DNA of 64,000 nucleotides from a virus: the IMG/VR virus record IMGVR_UViG_3300032893_000036, positions 1 to 64,000 of that record, one strand, 5' to 3'. Each line of letters starts with the position of its first letter. Within the stretch, counting starts at the first letter, position 1. The position numbers and the translations under genes are program-made. The notes beneath the pieces were generated by a model. That model saw only the letters and a program-made list of their open reading frames with translations, was not told the DNA's origin and searched no databases. Below are positions 8,217-15,510 of this stretch, one piece after another.

Positions 8217-8232
8217 CCCTGTGGCCACAGGG
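8217..8232. promoter_or_regulatory. 16-bp perfect palindrome, candidate operator
   Basis: CCCTGTGGCCACAGGG is a perfect palindrome in the 129-bp gap before the helicase start. A second smaller dyad, AGGTC-G-GACCT, lies at 8196-8206. The only sizeable gap in the leftward operon carrying a 16-bp palindrome suggests a repressor site. The HTH protein encoded just upstream is a candidate ligand (inference). Confidence 0.45.
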
Positions 8233-8272
8233 ACTGTCGCGGTCACTGCATCGCTCCGTGCTTACAACACGG

Positions 8273-8491
8273 TTATCCCCTTTCGGGTGTATTCGGTGAT
8301 GATGGCGGAAACTTGCACCGCGCGCAAACGGTGTAGCCGTGGGCGCAGGTTGACACTAACGTCAGTGCCATGACGAATGGTTGACCGTCCGCCTCGCACC
8401 GCGCAAAGAGATAGTCGTATACGTCTGGTAACTCTGCTCCGAGTTTTCTCCAATGAAGACTCAGCAGATCGTTCGCCGTAGGCTTACCCAT
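8273..8491 (-). CDS. 72-aa hypothetical protein with a Cys cluster
   Basis: Starts MGKPTANDLLSLHWRKLGAE; an ATG two codons earlier (8497) is closer to the GGAAGG SD than is usual. The C-terminal STCAHGYTVCARC could bind a metal. It overlaps the HTH gene by 8 nt. Function unknown. Confidence 0.5.
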   Translation of the reverse strand: MGKPTANDLLSLHWRKLGAELPDVYDYLFARCEADGQPFVMALTLVSTCAHGYTVCARCKFPPSSPNTPERG

Positions 8492-8747
8492 TGCCATTCA
8501 CCTTCCGGTCCCGCTGCGCAAAATTGTGCAACTCCTGCACGGTGTAGACATCTTGCGGCTCGTACTCGCCAGCGATATACCGGCCGATTGTTTCGCGCGT
8601 GAGCCCCACCTGTTCAGCGATCTCGATCTGCCGGCCGCCCGAATGCTCGCGCAGATATTGCAGCGCCTCCGCGCGCATGCTCGTGAAAAGATTGACCAAA
8701 GGGCCATTCGGGCGCTTGCGCTTTCCCCAGGACTTGTCGTTTCTCAT
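8484..8747 (-). CDS. XRE-like HTH regulator
   Basis: 87 aa from MRNDKSWGKRKR. GGRQIEIAEQVGLTRETIGR is a standard helix-turn-helix and the N-terminus is basic. As the first gene of the leftward operon it faces the divergent region 8748-8830 with a dyad at 8811-8830, the usual place for a phage transcriptional switch protein. A longer reading to 8861 would cover the divergent region and is less likely. Confidence 0.7.
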   Translation of the reverse strand: MRNDKSWGKRKRPNGPLVNLFTSMRAEALQYLREHSGGRQIEIAEQVGLTRETIGRYIAGEYEPQDVYTVQELHNFAQRDRKVNGNG

Positions 8748-8810
8748 GGTAGCGAAAGCTAGCATACGTGATAGGCCGCACACAAAAAAGATTTGCAAAC
8801 GACTTAAGAC

Positions 8811-8830
8811 TGTGCGAGGGTTCTCACACA
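8811..8830. promoter_or_regulatory. Inverted repeat in the divergent early region, possible operator
   Basis: TGTGCGAG-GGTT-CTCACACA, eight-base arms with one mismatch, immediately before the ATG of the first rightward gene and 63 bp from the HTH gene start. TTGCAA at 8793-8798 could serve as a -35 for either direction, but no convincing -10 was found. Operator role is inferred from position. Confidence 0.35.
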
Positions 8831-8950
8831 ATGTACCCGACAGACAAAGAACTGCACACACGACTGACAGTGGCCGCTATCTGCACGGTCGCTGGATTGC
8901 TGGTCGGCATTATTATCGGCTGTTCATTCGCACTATATTTACTGAACTAG
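8831..8950 (+). CDS. 39-aa single-pass membrane protein
   Basis: MYPTDKELHTRLTVAAICTV followed by LLVGIIIGCSFALYLL gives a short charged head and one membrane helix ending at the C-terminus. First gene of the rightward operon. Function unknown; small early membrane proteins can be exclusion or lysis-timing factors, but nothing in the sequence shows this. Confidence 0.55.
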   Translation: MYPTDKELHTRLTVAAICTVAGLLVGIIIGCSFALYLLN

Positions 8951-8958
8951 GGGGCGTT

Positions 8959-9093
8959 ATGTACTACATCATTGGTGGCATTGGCGTCGGACTGATTCTG
9001 TGGGCGATCTATCGTCCCGCGCCGCGAGGCCGCACGTTCAAGACGTATGAGGAATGGCGGCAATTTGAGGAAGGGTGGGGAGGTGAGGATTGA
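8959..9093 (+). CDS. 44-aa membrane microprotein
   Basis: MYYIIGGIGVGLILWAIYRP is one N-terminal membrane helix, followed by a basic patch and an aromatic/acidic tail (YEEWRQFEEGW). GGGGGC precedes the ATG and the next gene starts inside its stop (TTGA). Function unknown. Confidence 0.55.
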   Translation: MYYIIGGIGVGLILWAIYRPAPRGRTFKTYEEWRQFEEGWGGED

Positions 9094-9293
9094 ATAAACA
9101 AGATCCCCGACGCCGCGCAGCCTTGTTGGAAGAAGCCCGCGCGTGCGGCCGGATGGGCTCACGGAGGCTGAGCGATACGGTGCTGTTCGGCGATGGGACG
9201 GACCCGACGCAGACGTTAATTCTGGCTGCGCTAGATGCCTTCGAAGATGGCCGGCAAGAGAGACTTGACAACAACCGAGGCAACAATGGCTAA
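9090..9293 (+). CDS. 67-aa hypothetical protein, TTG start
   Basis: The TTG overlaps the previous TGA and is preceded by a strong GGGGAGGTGAGGA SD, which decides the start; no in-frame ATG lies nearby. The protein is Arg-rich (NKQDPRRRAALLEEARACGR) and helical. Function unknown. Confidence 0.55.
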   Translation: MNKQDPRRRAALLEEARACGRMGSRRLSDTVLFGDGTDPTQTLILAALDAFEDGRQERLDNNRGNNG

Positions 9294-9498
9294 GACAATT
9301 TCAACCCGGCACTATATCGTCCGTTCGAAAGAAACCGGCGACCCGATAGCGCTGATCGATGCAGTATCTGTGGCTGCGGCGCGGTCGCACTTTGTCAGCC
9401 GCCCGTACACGGTCGCTTACGCTGAACAAGGCGACGTCGTGGCTGCGATCAAAGCCGGCATTGAGCCAGAAAAGGCTGGCGAGGTTGCGGAGGAATGA
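9286..9498 (+). CDS. 70-aa hypothetical protein
   Basis: Starts MAKTISTRHYIVRSKETGDP and overlaps the previous gene by 8 nt. It has the compact alpha/beta look of small phage proteins with SVAAARSHFVSRPYTVAYA in the middle. Function unknown. Confidence 0.6.
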   Translation: MAKTISTRHYIVRSKETGDPIALIDAVSVAAARSHFVSRPYTVAYAEQGDVVAAIKAGIEPEKAGEVAEE

Positions 9499-9704
9499 CT
9501 ACTGAGGCCGACACTCTCCTGCGACTGCTCCGCGAGCGCGCCATCGCTCGCCGGAATGCGCGCGCCGAGATGCGCGAGAATCGGCTCGCGGACAAGGATG
9601 TCCCGATGGAGTGCCTCAAGAGCTGGCCCCCGCTCGCGCACGCCGACGAAGCGGTCGCCGAGGCGATGCGGGAGTATGAGATTTCGGAAGGGGTGTATGA
9701 ATGA
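9495..9704 (+). CDS. 69-aa charged helical hypothetical protein
   Basis: ATGA overlap at both ends. Sequence is rich in Arg/Glu (LLRLLRERAIARRNARAEMR), predicted helical and probably a coiled coil. Function unknown. Confidence 0.6.
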   Translation: MTTEADTLLRLLRERAIARRNARAEMRENRLADKDVPMECLKSWPPLAHADEAVAEAMREYEISEGVYE

Positions 9705-9919
9705 GTATCGAACTGAGCGCTCGCCAGCGCCAAGTCCTAACCGGCATCTGCGAGGGCTACACCAATCGCGAGATTGCCGCAAATTTGCAGCTATCCGAAA
9801 AGACCGTTAAAGGATACGTCACGTCGATATTCAAGGTGTTAAACGTGAAGAATCGCACGACGGCTGCAATAGTTGGTAGGCAATCGCACTGCGCGACGTG
9901 CACCTGTCACGCTAAATAA
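9701..9919 (+). CDS. Stand-alone LuxR/GerE-type HTH protein
   Basis: 72 aa consisting almost only of a GerE helix-turn-helix: LSARQRQVLTGICEGYTNRE then IAANLQLSEKTVKGYVTSIF. There is no sensor or receiver domain, so it may act constitutively or with a partner. The C-terminus has CATCTCH, possibly metal-binding. It lies 27 bp upstream of csrA, so the two regulators are probably co-expressed. Confidence 0.85.
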   Translation: MSIELSARQRQVLTGICEGYTNREIAANLQLSEKTVKGYVTSIFKVLNVKNRTTAAIVGRQSHCATCTCHAK

Positions 9920-9945
9920 TTTCCCCAGTAAAAGGAGTTCCGACC

Positions 9946-10143
9946 ATGTTGATTATCTCAATCAAAGACGGCGAGTCCTTCGAGATCGGTAACCACGTCA
10001 AGGTCAAAATCCTTGGCTCGCGCGGCAACCAGACTCGCGTCGGAATCGACGCCCCTCGCGACATTCCCGTCCACCGTACCAAGATCGCGGACCGTATCCG
10101 CGCTGAGAACGGCGGCACGATTCCAGGCAAGGAGGCCGAGTAA
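9946..10143 (+). CDS. csrA: CsrA-family RNA-binding translational regulator
   Basis: 65 aa, the normal CsrA length. It reads along the whole family: MLIISIKDGESFEIG, VKVKILG, GNQTRVGIDAPRDIPVHRTK. The VHR arginine matches the RNA-binding Arg44 of E. coli CsrA. CsrA dimers bind GGA in hairpin loops over SD sequences. The gene has a perfect AAAGGAG SD. A phage copy could reprogramme host carbon metabolism or control the many short phage leaders that carry GGA. The host copy should be distinct because the sequence diverges in the first strand. Confidence 0.93.
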   Translation: MLIISIKDGESFEIGNHVKVKILGSRGNQTRVGIDAPRDIPVHRTKIADRIRAENGGTIPGKEAE

Positions 10144-10144
10144 A

Positions 10145-10315
10145 ATGGCTACCGACACAGCCGAACTGAATAAATCCTTCGATGCATGGCTGAAAGAACG
10201 GCGGGACAATCTGACATTGCGCCAGCAGTTTTGGCTGGCATGGAAGGCGGGAGCAGAGTGGGCGCTTGACGAAGTGCGGCGCACGTCGGGATTACCGCCG
10301 AGGGATCCGGAATGA
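10145..10315 (+). CDS. 56-aa hypothetical protein
   Basis: Starts MATDTAELNKSFDAWLKERR and overlaps the nuclease gene by 4 nt. Helical and charged with aromatic QQFWLAWKAGAEWALDE. Position directly before the recombination pair suggests it is co-expressed with it; function unknown. Confidence 0.55.
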   Translation: MATDTAELNKSFDAWLKERRDNLTLRQQFWLAWKAGAEWALDEVRRTSGLPPRDPE

Positions 10316-11160
10316 CCGCCCGCCTGCTCAACATAACAGACGCCGAGTACTTCGCGGACCCGTGTCGCACTCCCTCATTGAGCCAGTCCATCGCCAATAT
10401 TTTGATCAGCCAAAGCCCTTTGCATGCCTGGGCAGCGCATCCGAAGTTGGGCGGCATTCCGCGCACGCCGACTGACGCGACGGACGAAGGGACTCTCCTG
10501 CATGCGCTGCTACTTGGCAAGGGCATGGAGAAAATCGTCGTTCTCGATTACGACAAGTACAGTACGAAAAAGTCGCAGGAGGATCGCGACGCTGTACTGG
10601 AACAAGGGCTCATCCCCATCAAGCGCAAAGAGTTCGACGGCATCCAGGAAGCGTTGGACCAGATCCACGCCAACATCAAGGCTGCGGGTGTCTCTCTCGC
10701 GGGGCACAACGAAGTCGCCTTTGAATGGGATGAGCCAGGATGGAATGGCCCCATCATCTGCCGCGGCAAGATGGATGTCGTGCGCCCCGACCTCGGCGAG
10801 ATTCTCGAAGTGAAGAAGACGCGCAACGCAAATCCCGAAAACCTGAGACGGCATTTCACGGACTACGGCTACCATGTCCAGTGGGCAGCTTACGTGAGCT
10901 GTCTTGAGAAACTCGTCCCGGAACTCGCCGGGCGAGTGACCTTCCAGTTCGTGTTCATCGAGATCGATCCGCCGTATGCCGTGTCCGTCGCGGAGCCGTC
11001 AGGCGCAATGCGCGAACTGGGGCAGCGTCAGTGGGTGCGCGCAGTGCAGACATGGGAGCGGTGTCTGGAGACGAACGTGTGGCCTGGATACGGCGGCCAA
11101 GTCGCGCGGCTGGAGCCGATGCCGTGGTTGATGAGTGAGACACTGATGGAGGCCCAATGA
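10312..11160 (+). CDS. RecE/YqaJ-like PD-(D/E)XK exonuclease (DUF3799-type)
   Basis: 282 aa. Catalytic core: GKMDVV (Asp), ILEVKK (E-x-K), then YHVQWAAYV (the Y-x-x-Q helix of RecE/YqaJ-type exonucleases). The N-terminal LSQSIANILISQSPLHAW is the substrate-gating helix usual in DUF3799 proteins. It should resect double-stranded DNA to give 3' overhangs for the partner annealase. The next gene (Sak4-like ATPase) overlaps by 4 nt, the standard exonuclease/recombinase pairing in phages. Confidence 0.87.
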   Translation: MTARLLNITDAEYFADPCRTPSLSQSIANILISQSPLHAWAAHPKLGGIPRTPTDATDEGTLLHALLLGKGMEKIVVLDYDKYSTKKSQEDRDAVLEQGLIPIKRKEFDGIQEALDQIHANIKAAGVSLAGHNEVAFEWDEPGWNGPIICRGKMDVVRPDLGEILEVKKTRNANPENLRRHFTDYGYHVQWAAYVSCLEKLVPELAGRVTFQFVFIEIDPPYAVSVAEPSGAMRELGQRQWVRAVQTWERCLETNVWPGYGGQVARLEPMPWLMSETLMEAQ

Positions 11161-12119
11161 CACGCACGTTCGATGACACGCCCGCGATACGTCAAATGGT
11201 GCCTTTGCTGGTTGGACTGGTAGGCAGTTCTGGTAGCGGGAAAACGAAATCAGCCCTACGACTCGCTGAAGGGATGCAGAGAGTGACTGGCGGGGAGATA
11301 TTCGGAATCGATACCGAAGCCAAGCGCATGCTCCACTATGCAGATGCGCACCAGTTCAGACACGTACCGTTTGGCGCTCCATTTGACGCCATGTCGTATC
11401 TCGACGCAGTCGAACATTGCGCGAAGAAAGGAGCCAAGATAATCATTATCGACAGCGCCTCACATCTCCATGAAGGCCCTGGCGGGACGCTGGAAATGCA
11501 TGAGGCCGAGTGCGAGCGGTTGATGACGGCTTGGCGTACTACGCGCGATAAGGTACAGATGTCGGCATGGCAAAAGCCCAAGTCGGAATTGCGTCGGTTT
11601 CTCAACACAGTACTGCAGATGCAAGTCAATACCATTTGGTGCTTCCGCGCCAAAGAGAAATTGAAGATCATTCCGGGTAAGCCCCCCCAGCCGATGGGGT
11701 TCATGCCGATCGCAGGCGATGAGATGATCTACGAAATGACGCTGAATTGTCTGCTGTATCCAAATAGCGGCGGCATTCCATCGTGGCATCCCGAGGAGAT
11801 GGGCGAGCGTGCGATCATTAAGTTGCCCGAACAGTTCCGCTCCTTGTTCGAAAAGCCGAAGCCACTTGATGAGGATACCGGCCAGAAGTTGGCCGAATGG
11901 GCAGCCGGCGGTAAACCGAAGCAGCCTTCGCCCGCAGACATCGACCCCGACTCCCTAACCCGCGCCTACGCCGACTGCGAGTCTGCTGACGCGTTCGCGC
12001 AGTTGGAGACCCAGCGGGCCAGCCTGTGGGCCAAAATCCCGCCAGGCGACGCGAAAAACGCGCTGAAGGCCGCTAGCGACGCGGCTAAAAAGAGAGTTGC
12101 GGCGCCCGGCAACGTGTGA
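11157..12119 (+). CDS. Sak4-like RecA-fold ATPase (AAA_24), single-strand annealing/recombination
   Basis: 320 aa. Walker A GSSGSGKTKS near residue 22, Walker B KIIIIDSASH near 100, and the family's SELRRFLNTVLQM segment. Sak4 proteins are minimal RecA-like recombinases lacking the DNA-pairing extensions and usually neighbour an exonuclease and SSB. The last ~60 residues (from KPKQPSPADIDP) form a separate helical tail that may contact the partner. No recognisable SSB follows at once; the 168-aa gene at 13292 is a weak candidate for this slot. Confidence 0.87.
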   Translation: MTRTFDDTPAIRQMVPLLVGLVGSSGSGKTKSALRLAEGMQRVTGGEIFGIDTEAKRMLHYADAHQFRHVPFGAPFDAMSYLDAVEHCAKKGAKIIIIDSASHLHEGPGGTLEMHEAECERLMTAWRTTRDKVQMSAWQKPKSELRRFLNTVLQMQVNTIWCFRAKEKLKIIPGKPPQPMGFMPIAGDEMIYEMTLNCLLYPNSGGIPSWHPEEMGERAIIKLPEQFRSLFEKPKPLDEDTGQKLAEWAAGGKPKQPSPADIDPDSLTRAYADCESADAFAQLETQRASLWAKIPPGDAKNALKAASDAAKKRVAAPGNV

Positions 12120-12153
12120 TAGGCTGCGCACATCAAGTAAGGAGACGGCCCCC

Positions 12154-12528
12154 ATGAAAATGTATCCGCGCAGCGAGTTCCCGGTCGTAAAGCTTCCGCC
12201 CATCATTCGCGCAAACGGTTCAATTTCCCGCGCCGCGATCGCCACCAGATTCAGCGCTGTTGGATGTCCACATGGGAAGGTCGATGTGACCGTTGCCGCG
12301 ATCAAGGCCGGTATCGACATTAACGTGGCTTTCCAGCTCGGCATGCTGGCGTATTACGCCAATGACTTGTCCATTGATGCCCTTGAGCGCACGCAGAGAG
12401 CCATGTTGCATAGCGCCGAAAAGCGGCATGCAGAGAAGTTCCCGCACGGCAAATGCGCAGAGGACTTGGCGGCGCTGCGCGAAGGACGTCCGTCCAGATG
12501 GGGCACTCCTGAGTTTCATCGCCAGTAA
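12154..12528 (+). CDS. 124-aa hypothetical protein
   Basis: AAGGAGACGG precedes the ATG; a second ATG two codons on is possible. The segment VGCPHGKVDVTVAAIKAGID and AYYANDLSIDALERTQRAML suggest a small helical protein. It has no recognised domain; it lies 34 bp after the Sak4-like gene. Confidence 0.55.
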   Translation: MKMYPRSEFPVVKLPPIIRANGSISRAAIATRFSAVGCPHGKVDVTVAAIKAGIDINVAFQLGMLAYYANDLSIDALERTQRAMLHSAEKRHAEKFPHGKCAEDLAALREGRPSRWGTPEFHRQ

Positions 12529-12555
12529 TGGCACATACTGAAAACGGAGATTCGT

Positions 12556-12771
12556 ATGACGGAAAAACTACCAGAATTTAGCCTGTGCCTGCCCACAGCC
12601 GAGGACACCGCAATTTTTTTGAAATTGCGTGCTCGCAATCTCTGGCCTATCGACAGAGATTTTTGTGATTTCGCGATGCTGCGGGTGTATTGGGCGGATG
12701 GTGGAGCTGCGCGGGATGGCGCCAACATTTTTGACTGGAACCAACAATTCATGGAATCGTTGCAGCCATGA
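12556..12771 (+). CDS. 71-aa hypothetical protein
   Basis: Starts MTEKLPEFSLCLPTAEDTAI with an upstream AACGGAGA. Aromatic-rich C-terminal half (YWADGGAARDGANIFDWNQQ). Overlaps the next gene by 4 nt. Function unknown. Confidence 0.55.
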   Translation: MTEKLPEFSLCLPTAEDTAIFLKLRARNLWPIDRDFCDFAMLRVYWADGGAARDGANIFDWNQQFMESLQP

Positions 12772-12941
12772 TTCCTATCTGTTCTCTCTGCCGCCAACTA
12801 CTCGACGTGACCGCTCCTCACGCTATCGTCAACCACGATTACGCGCATCTGGATTGCGCGGACGAATTCGATTCGCGTGATCTGGGCAGCATCGACTTGC
12901 CGGATGATCGGGAGCCGATCGAAGAGGAGGACGCGCGATGA
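12768..12941 (+). CDS. 57-aa Cys/His zinc-binding type protein
   Basis: Starts MIPICSLCRQLLDVTAPHAI; the C-x2-C and a later HLDC could bind one zinc ion, and the tail is strongly acidic (DDREPIEEEDA). ATGA overlaps at both ends. Function unknown. Confidence 0.5.
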   Translation: MIPICSLCRQLLDVTAPHAIVNHDYAHLDCADEFDSRDLGSIDLPDDREPIEEEDAR

Positions 12942-13135
12942 TTCATTGGTGGATCCACCTCTCTTTCTCCGCTGCAATGCTGTGGCTAATCGTAATTGTC
13001 GGCATCATCTCTCTGACAGCAATGCTGTGTTGTATCGGTCGTCAGTCTGAAGTGCTGCCGCCGCCTCACTGGGCAACCAAGCGTAGGACTGCGGAGGCGC
13101 CCGGTAAAGTGCGTCATCCGTGGGAGCAATCATGA
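12938..13135 (+). CDS. 65-aa single-pass membrane protein
   Basis: MIHWWIHLSFSAAMLWLIVI continues as a membrane helix to about residue 32, then a basic, proline-containing tail. It overlaps both neighbours by 4 nt and precedes a second membrane microprotein. Confidence 0.6.
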   Translation: MIHWWIHLSFSAAMLWLIVIVGIISLTAMLCCIGRQSEVLPPPHWATKRRTAEAPGKVRHPWEQS

Positions 13136-13242
13136 ATTGGGACATCATGCCGTTATGGAACTGGGTCGCGCTCTTTTTTCTTGTTGTCTCTGGCGTGAGT
13201 CTGCTTATCTGGGGATTTTGGAGTTCTCGAGAAAGGAAGTGA
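13132..13242 (+). CDS. 36-aa membrane microprotein
   Basis: MNWDIMPLWNWVALFFLVVS runs into SGVSLLIWGFW and a basic end (SSRERK). Overlaps the previous gene by ATGA. The tandem of two tiny membrane proteins resembles phage exclusion or lysis-control pairs, but there is no direct evidence. Confidence 0.55.
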   Translation: MNWDIMPLWNWVALFFLVVSGVSLLIWGFWSSRERK

Positions 13243-13291
13243 GCAGCTCCGGACGAATGAGCTTAACGCACTGTAACTAAAGGTAAAAACA

Positions 13292-13798
13292 ATGAACGAA
13301 GAAGTCACAATCATCGAGCCCGAGCCGCTGGAGCACCTACCGGCTAAAACCCTCCTGCGCTTGGTGGAGCAGCAGCAGAAGGCTGCCAAGAACGGCAAGA
13401 TGTTCAAGGCCACAGTGACCGCATTCCCCGAGCTGTTCCGCAGTTTCGAGGAGATGGACATAGATCCGACCTTCGATGTCGGCAATGCGTGGATCAACCT
13501 ATCGTTCGCGGGCGATGGGGATCGCCTCAAGGCCGTCTGGGGGCTTTTACGCCGCGCCGGGTTCAATACCACCTCACGCCCGAAGAAAGGCGATACAGCG
13601 TTTAACGCCTTTTGGAGCCAGGATGGCTATGGAGACATCTTCATGATGTTCTCCAGCACTCTGTGCCGGCGCGTTCAGGTCGGTACAGAGATGAAGGAAG
13701 TCCCGATCTATGAGACTCAATGCGGCGAGCTGCCCGAGATCGAGGCGCCTAACACTCAGGTGGTTGTCGCAGAGGAAACCAATGACATCCCCTTCTGA
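13292..13798 (+). CDS. 168-aa conserved-looking phage protein of unknown function
   Basis: AAAGG SD before the ATG. Central region FDVGNAWINLSFAGDGDRLK and LLRRAGFNTTSRPKKGDTAF look alpha/beta; the tail is acidic and ends NDIPF. Acidic tails ending in -IPF are characteristic of SSB proteins, where they recruit partners. With the recombinases upstream and a clamp downstream, an SSB-like role is possible, but no OB-fold motif is evident. Confidence 0.55.
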   Translation: MNEEVTIIEPEPLEHLPAKTLLRLVEQQQKAAKNGKMFKATVTAFPELFRSFEEMDIDPTFDVGNAWINLSFAGDGDRLKAVWGLLRRAGFNTTSRPKKGDTAFNAFWSQDGYGDIFMMFSSTLCRRVQVGTEMKEVPIYETQCGELPEIEAPNTQVVVAEETNDIPF

Positions 13799-13840
13799 CC
13801 ACATCCTGGCCGATCTTGGAGTCTTAACACAGGTGAAACA

Positions 13841-14488
13841 ATGAGCGATCCTATAGTCAGAGTTCCTGCAATCGATCTGGCGGCCGTCGTCCCGTTTCGA
13901 GCGCATCAAGACGTCCGCTATTACCTTGATGGCGTGTTTGTCGAGCCGGTGCCGGAAGGCGGTTGCATGATCGTTGCTACCGAGGGGCATATGCTGGCTG
14001 CGATCCATAGCCCTGCGGCCCGAGCGGATCAGCCTCGAATACTCAGAGTCGAGGAAGGGCTGGAGAATGCGCTGCGGGACAACCCGGAAGGCAATCACGA
14101 TCGCGAAATTGTCGTATCGGACGATAAAGGCCGGGTCACGCTGCATGAGCATGGCGCCGAGACCTTTGTTCAGGTGGGTCCACCATTCATCGACGGCCGC
14201 TACCCTGAATGGCGCAAACCAATCCCTCCAATCGAGCACCTGAAGCCCGGAGCGCCTGCAGCTCTGCAAGCCCTCTACCTCGCTCGCCTCTGGAAGACCT
14301 GCCGAGATAGGCGGCATACGGGCGTTTTCTTCTCACACGATGACCGTAATCCTGACAACGGCGTCAGTATCGTGCAGGTTGTGAATCGGCCTGGGCTGAT
14401 CATCTGCATCATGGCCATGAAGTTTGATCGGGCGGAATGGCCAACATGGATGCCGCGTGAGCCGGCTAAGGCGGAGGTAGCAGCATGA
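13841..14488 (+). CDS. Beta-clamp-like protein (DNA polymerase III beta central-domain homologue)
   Basis: 215 aa. Residues about 25-130 follow the middle domain of bacterial DnaN: HQDVRYYLDGVFVE, MIVATEGHMLAAI and FVQVGPPFIDGRYPEWRKPI, matching the QDVRYYLNG, VATDGHRLA and VDGRFPDYRRV landmarks of E. coli DnaN. Full bacterial clamps have three such domains (~366 aa); this is little more than one plus a C-terminal part. It may form a multimeric clamp or decoy that binds clamp-interacting partners. No DNA polymerase gene is in the window. Confidence 0.8.
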   Translation: MSDPIVRVPAIDLAAVVPFRAHQDVRYYLDGVFVEPVPEGGCMIVATEGHMLAAIHSPAARADQPRILRVEEGLENALRDNPEGNHDREIVVSDDKGRVTLHEHGAETFVQVGPPFIDGRYPEWRKPIPPIEHLKPGAPAALQALYLARLWKTCRDRRHTGVFFSHDDRNPDNGVSIVQVVNRPGLIICIMAMKFDRAEWPTWMPREPAKAEVAA

Positions 14489-14529
14489 CTACATCCCAAC
14501 AGGACTCCATTCCCACTGAGGATGTGTGA
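14485..14529 (+). CDS. Possible 14-codon coupling leader of the cytosine methyltransferase
   Basis: ATG overlaps the clamp-like gene stop (ATGA) and its own stop overlaps the methyltransferase GTG (GTGTGA). It would carry ribosomes from one gene to the next. Too short to claim a functional peptide. Confidence 0.25.
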   Translation: MTTSQQDSIPTEDV

Positions 14530-15227
14530 ATGTCCTCGATCTTTTCAGCGGGATCGGAGGCATGGCCCTCGGATTGGAGCGCGCAGGATTCCGGTCAGTC
14601 GGATTCTGCGAACTCAATCCCTATCGGCGAGCCATCTTGGCCAAGCACTGGCCTGGCGTCCCCTGCGCTACCGACGTCCACGAGCTCCACGCTCAAGATG
14701 TTCCCCGATTCGAGCTCATCGTCGGAGGCCCTCCCTGCCAGCGCACCAGCCTCGCCGCGGCGATCCAGGGCAAAAGGACGGGGGAAACCCTCTGGCCGGA
14801 AATGGCGCGCCTCATCGAGGAAGGACGTCCCGAATACGCCCTCATCGAGCAACCCCCTGGCAATTCCCGGTGGGAAGCTCAAGTTGCGGCAGATCTGGCG
14901 AGCCTTGGCTATCACTCATCCCGATTTCAACGACAGGCTTGCCATAGTGGCGCGCCTCATCAACGCCGGCGCGTGTTCATTGTTGCCCACGCCCTGCTCG
15001 AGCGATGCAACTCGGTGTCCCGGCTCGCCGAATCACGCCAGGCTGAATCGGTCCCGTGGCCTGCACCTCCAAGAGGAGCTTGGCGCGCGGCCAGGGCCGG
15101 AGATCGTGGAGTGGATGCTCGGCTTTCCGCCTGGGTGGAGCGAATTGCCGCTCTCGGAGACACCGTCTTTCCCCCAGATGCCGAGGCCATCGGCCGAGCA
15201 ATCATGAAGGTGCACCATGTCAAGTGA
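14526..15227 (+). CDS. C5-cytosine DNA methyltransferase
   Basis: 233 aa, GTG start. DLFSGIGGMALGLERAGF is motif I (SAM), IVGGPPCQRTS is motif IV with the catalytic Cys, ALIEQPPG takes the place of ENV (motif VI), HQRRRVFIVA is motif VIII and GDTVFPPDAEAIGRA is the motif X helix. The target-recognition part is very short compared with ~320-aa stand-alone enzymes, as in other phage versions. It likely protects phage DNA against restriction. ENV to EQP is a known variant. Another reading frame is open over almost the same span but lacks these motifs. Confidence 0.9.
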   Translation: MNVLDLFSGIGGMALGLERAGFRSVGFCELNPYRRAILAKHWPGVPCATDVHELHAQDVPRFELIVGGPPCQRTSLAAAIQGKRTGETLWPEMARLIEEGRPEYALIEQPPGNSRWEAQVAADLASLGYHSSRFQRQACHSGAPHQRRRVFIVAHALLERCNSVSRLAESRQAESVPWPAPPRGAWRAARAGDRGVDARLSAWVERIAALGDTVFPPDAEAIGRAIMKVHHVK

Positions 15228-15510
15228 GCGAAACATACCCTCAAAGGAGCTGGCGCTGCAGGTAAATTTGCTCATGGCGCGTGTCGGTGGCAGCCTGATC
15301 GACAAGCGCAAAGGGACTGTTCTCCTGAGCCGCGCCGAATGGGAGTTGCTCCGTAAGTACATGGACGAGTTACACGCCAACTGGATGGCAGAGATTCGGA
15401 AGAACAGCACAACGGACGAGACGAGAGTTGTCTATGCCAAATGCCCATGCGGTAGCTACGACGTGGGCGTGCAAGTACCAGCGGAGAAAGCCAGCGATGG
15501 TCAGTCATGA
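15217..15510 (+). CDS. 97-aa hypothetical protein with a C-terminal CxC motif
   Basis: Starts MSSERNIPSKELALQVNLLM; a central charged helix (RAEWELLRKYMDELHANW) is followed by AKCPCGSYDV. Overlaps the methyltransferase by 11 nt and the next gene by 4 nt. Function unknown. Confidence 0.55.
   Translation: MSSERNIPSKELALQVNLLMARVGGSLIDKRKGTVLLSRAEWELLRKYMDELHANWMAEIRKNSTTDETRVVYAKCPCGSYDVGVQVPAEKASDGQS

Noticed and set aside
8262-8453. Alternative 63-aa reading upstream of the helicase
   Set aside because: Arg-rich frame noise overlapping the 72-aa gene; the latter has an SD and a coupled start.
14530-15207. Second long reading frame over the cytosine methyltransferase gene
   Set aside because: It lacks methyltransferase motifs and its length is explained by GC-rich codon structure; the other frame has motifs I, IV, VIII and X.
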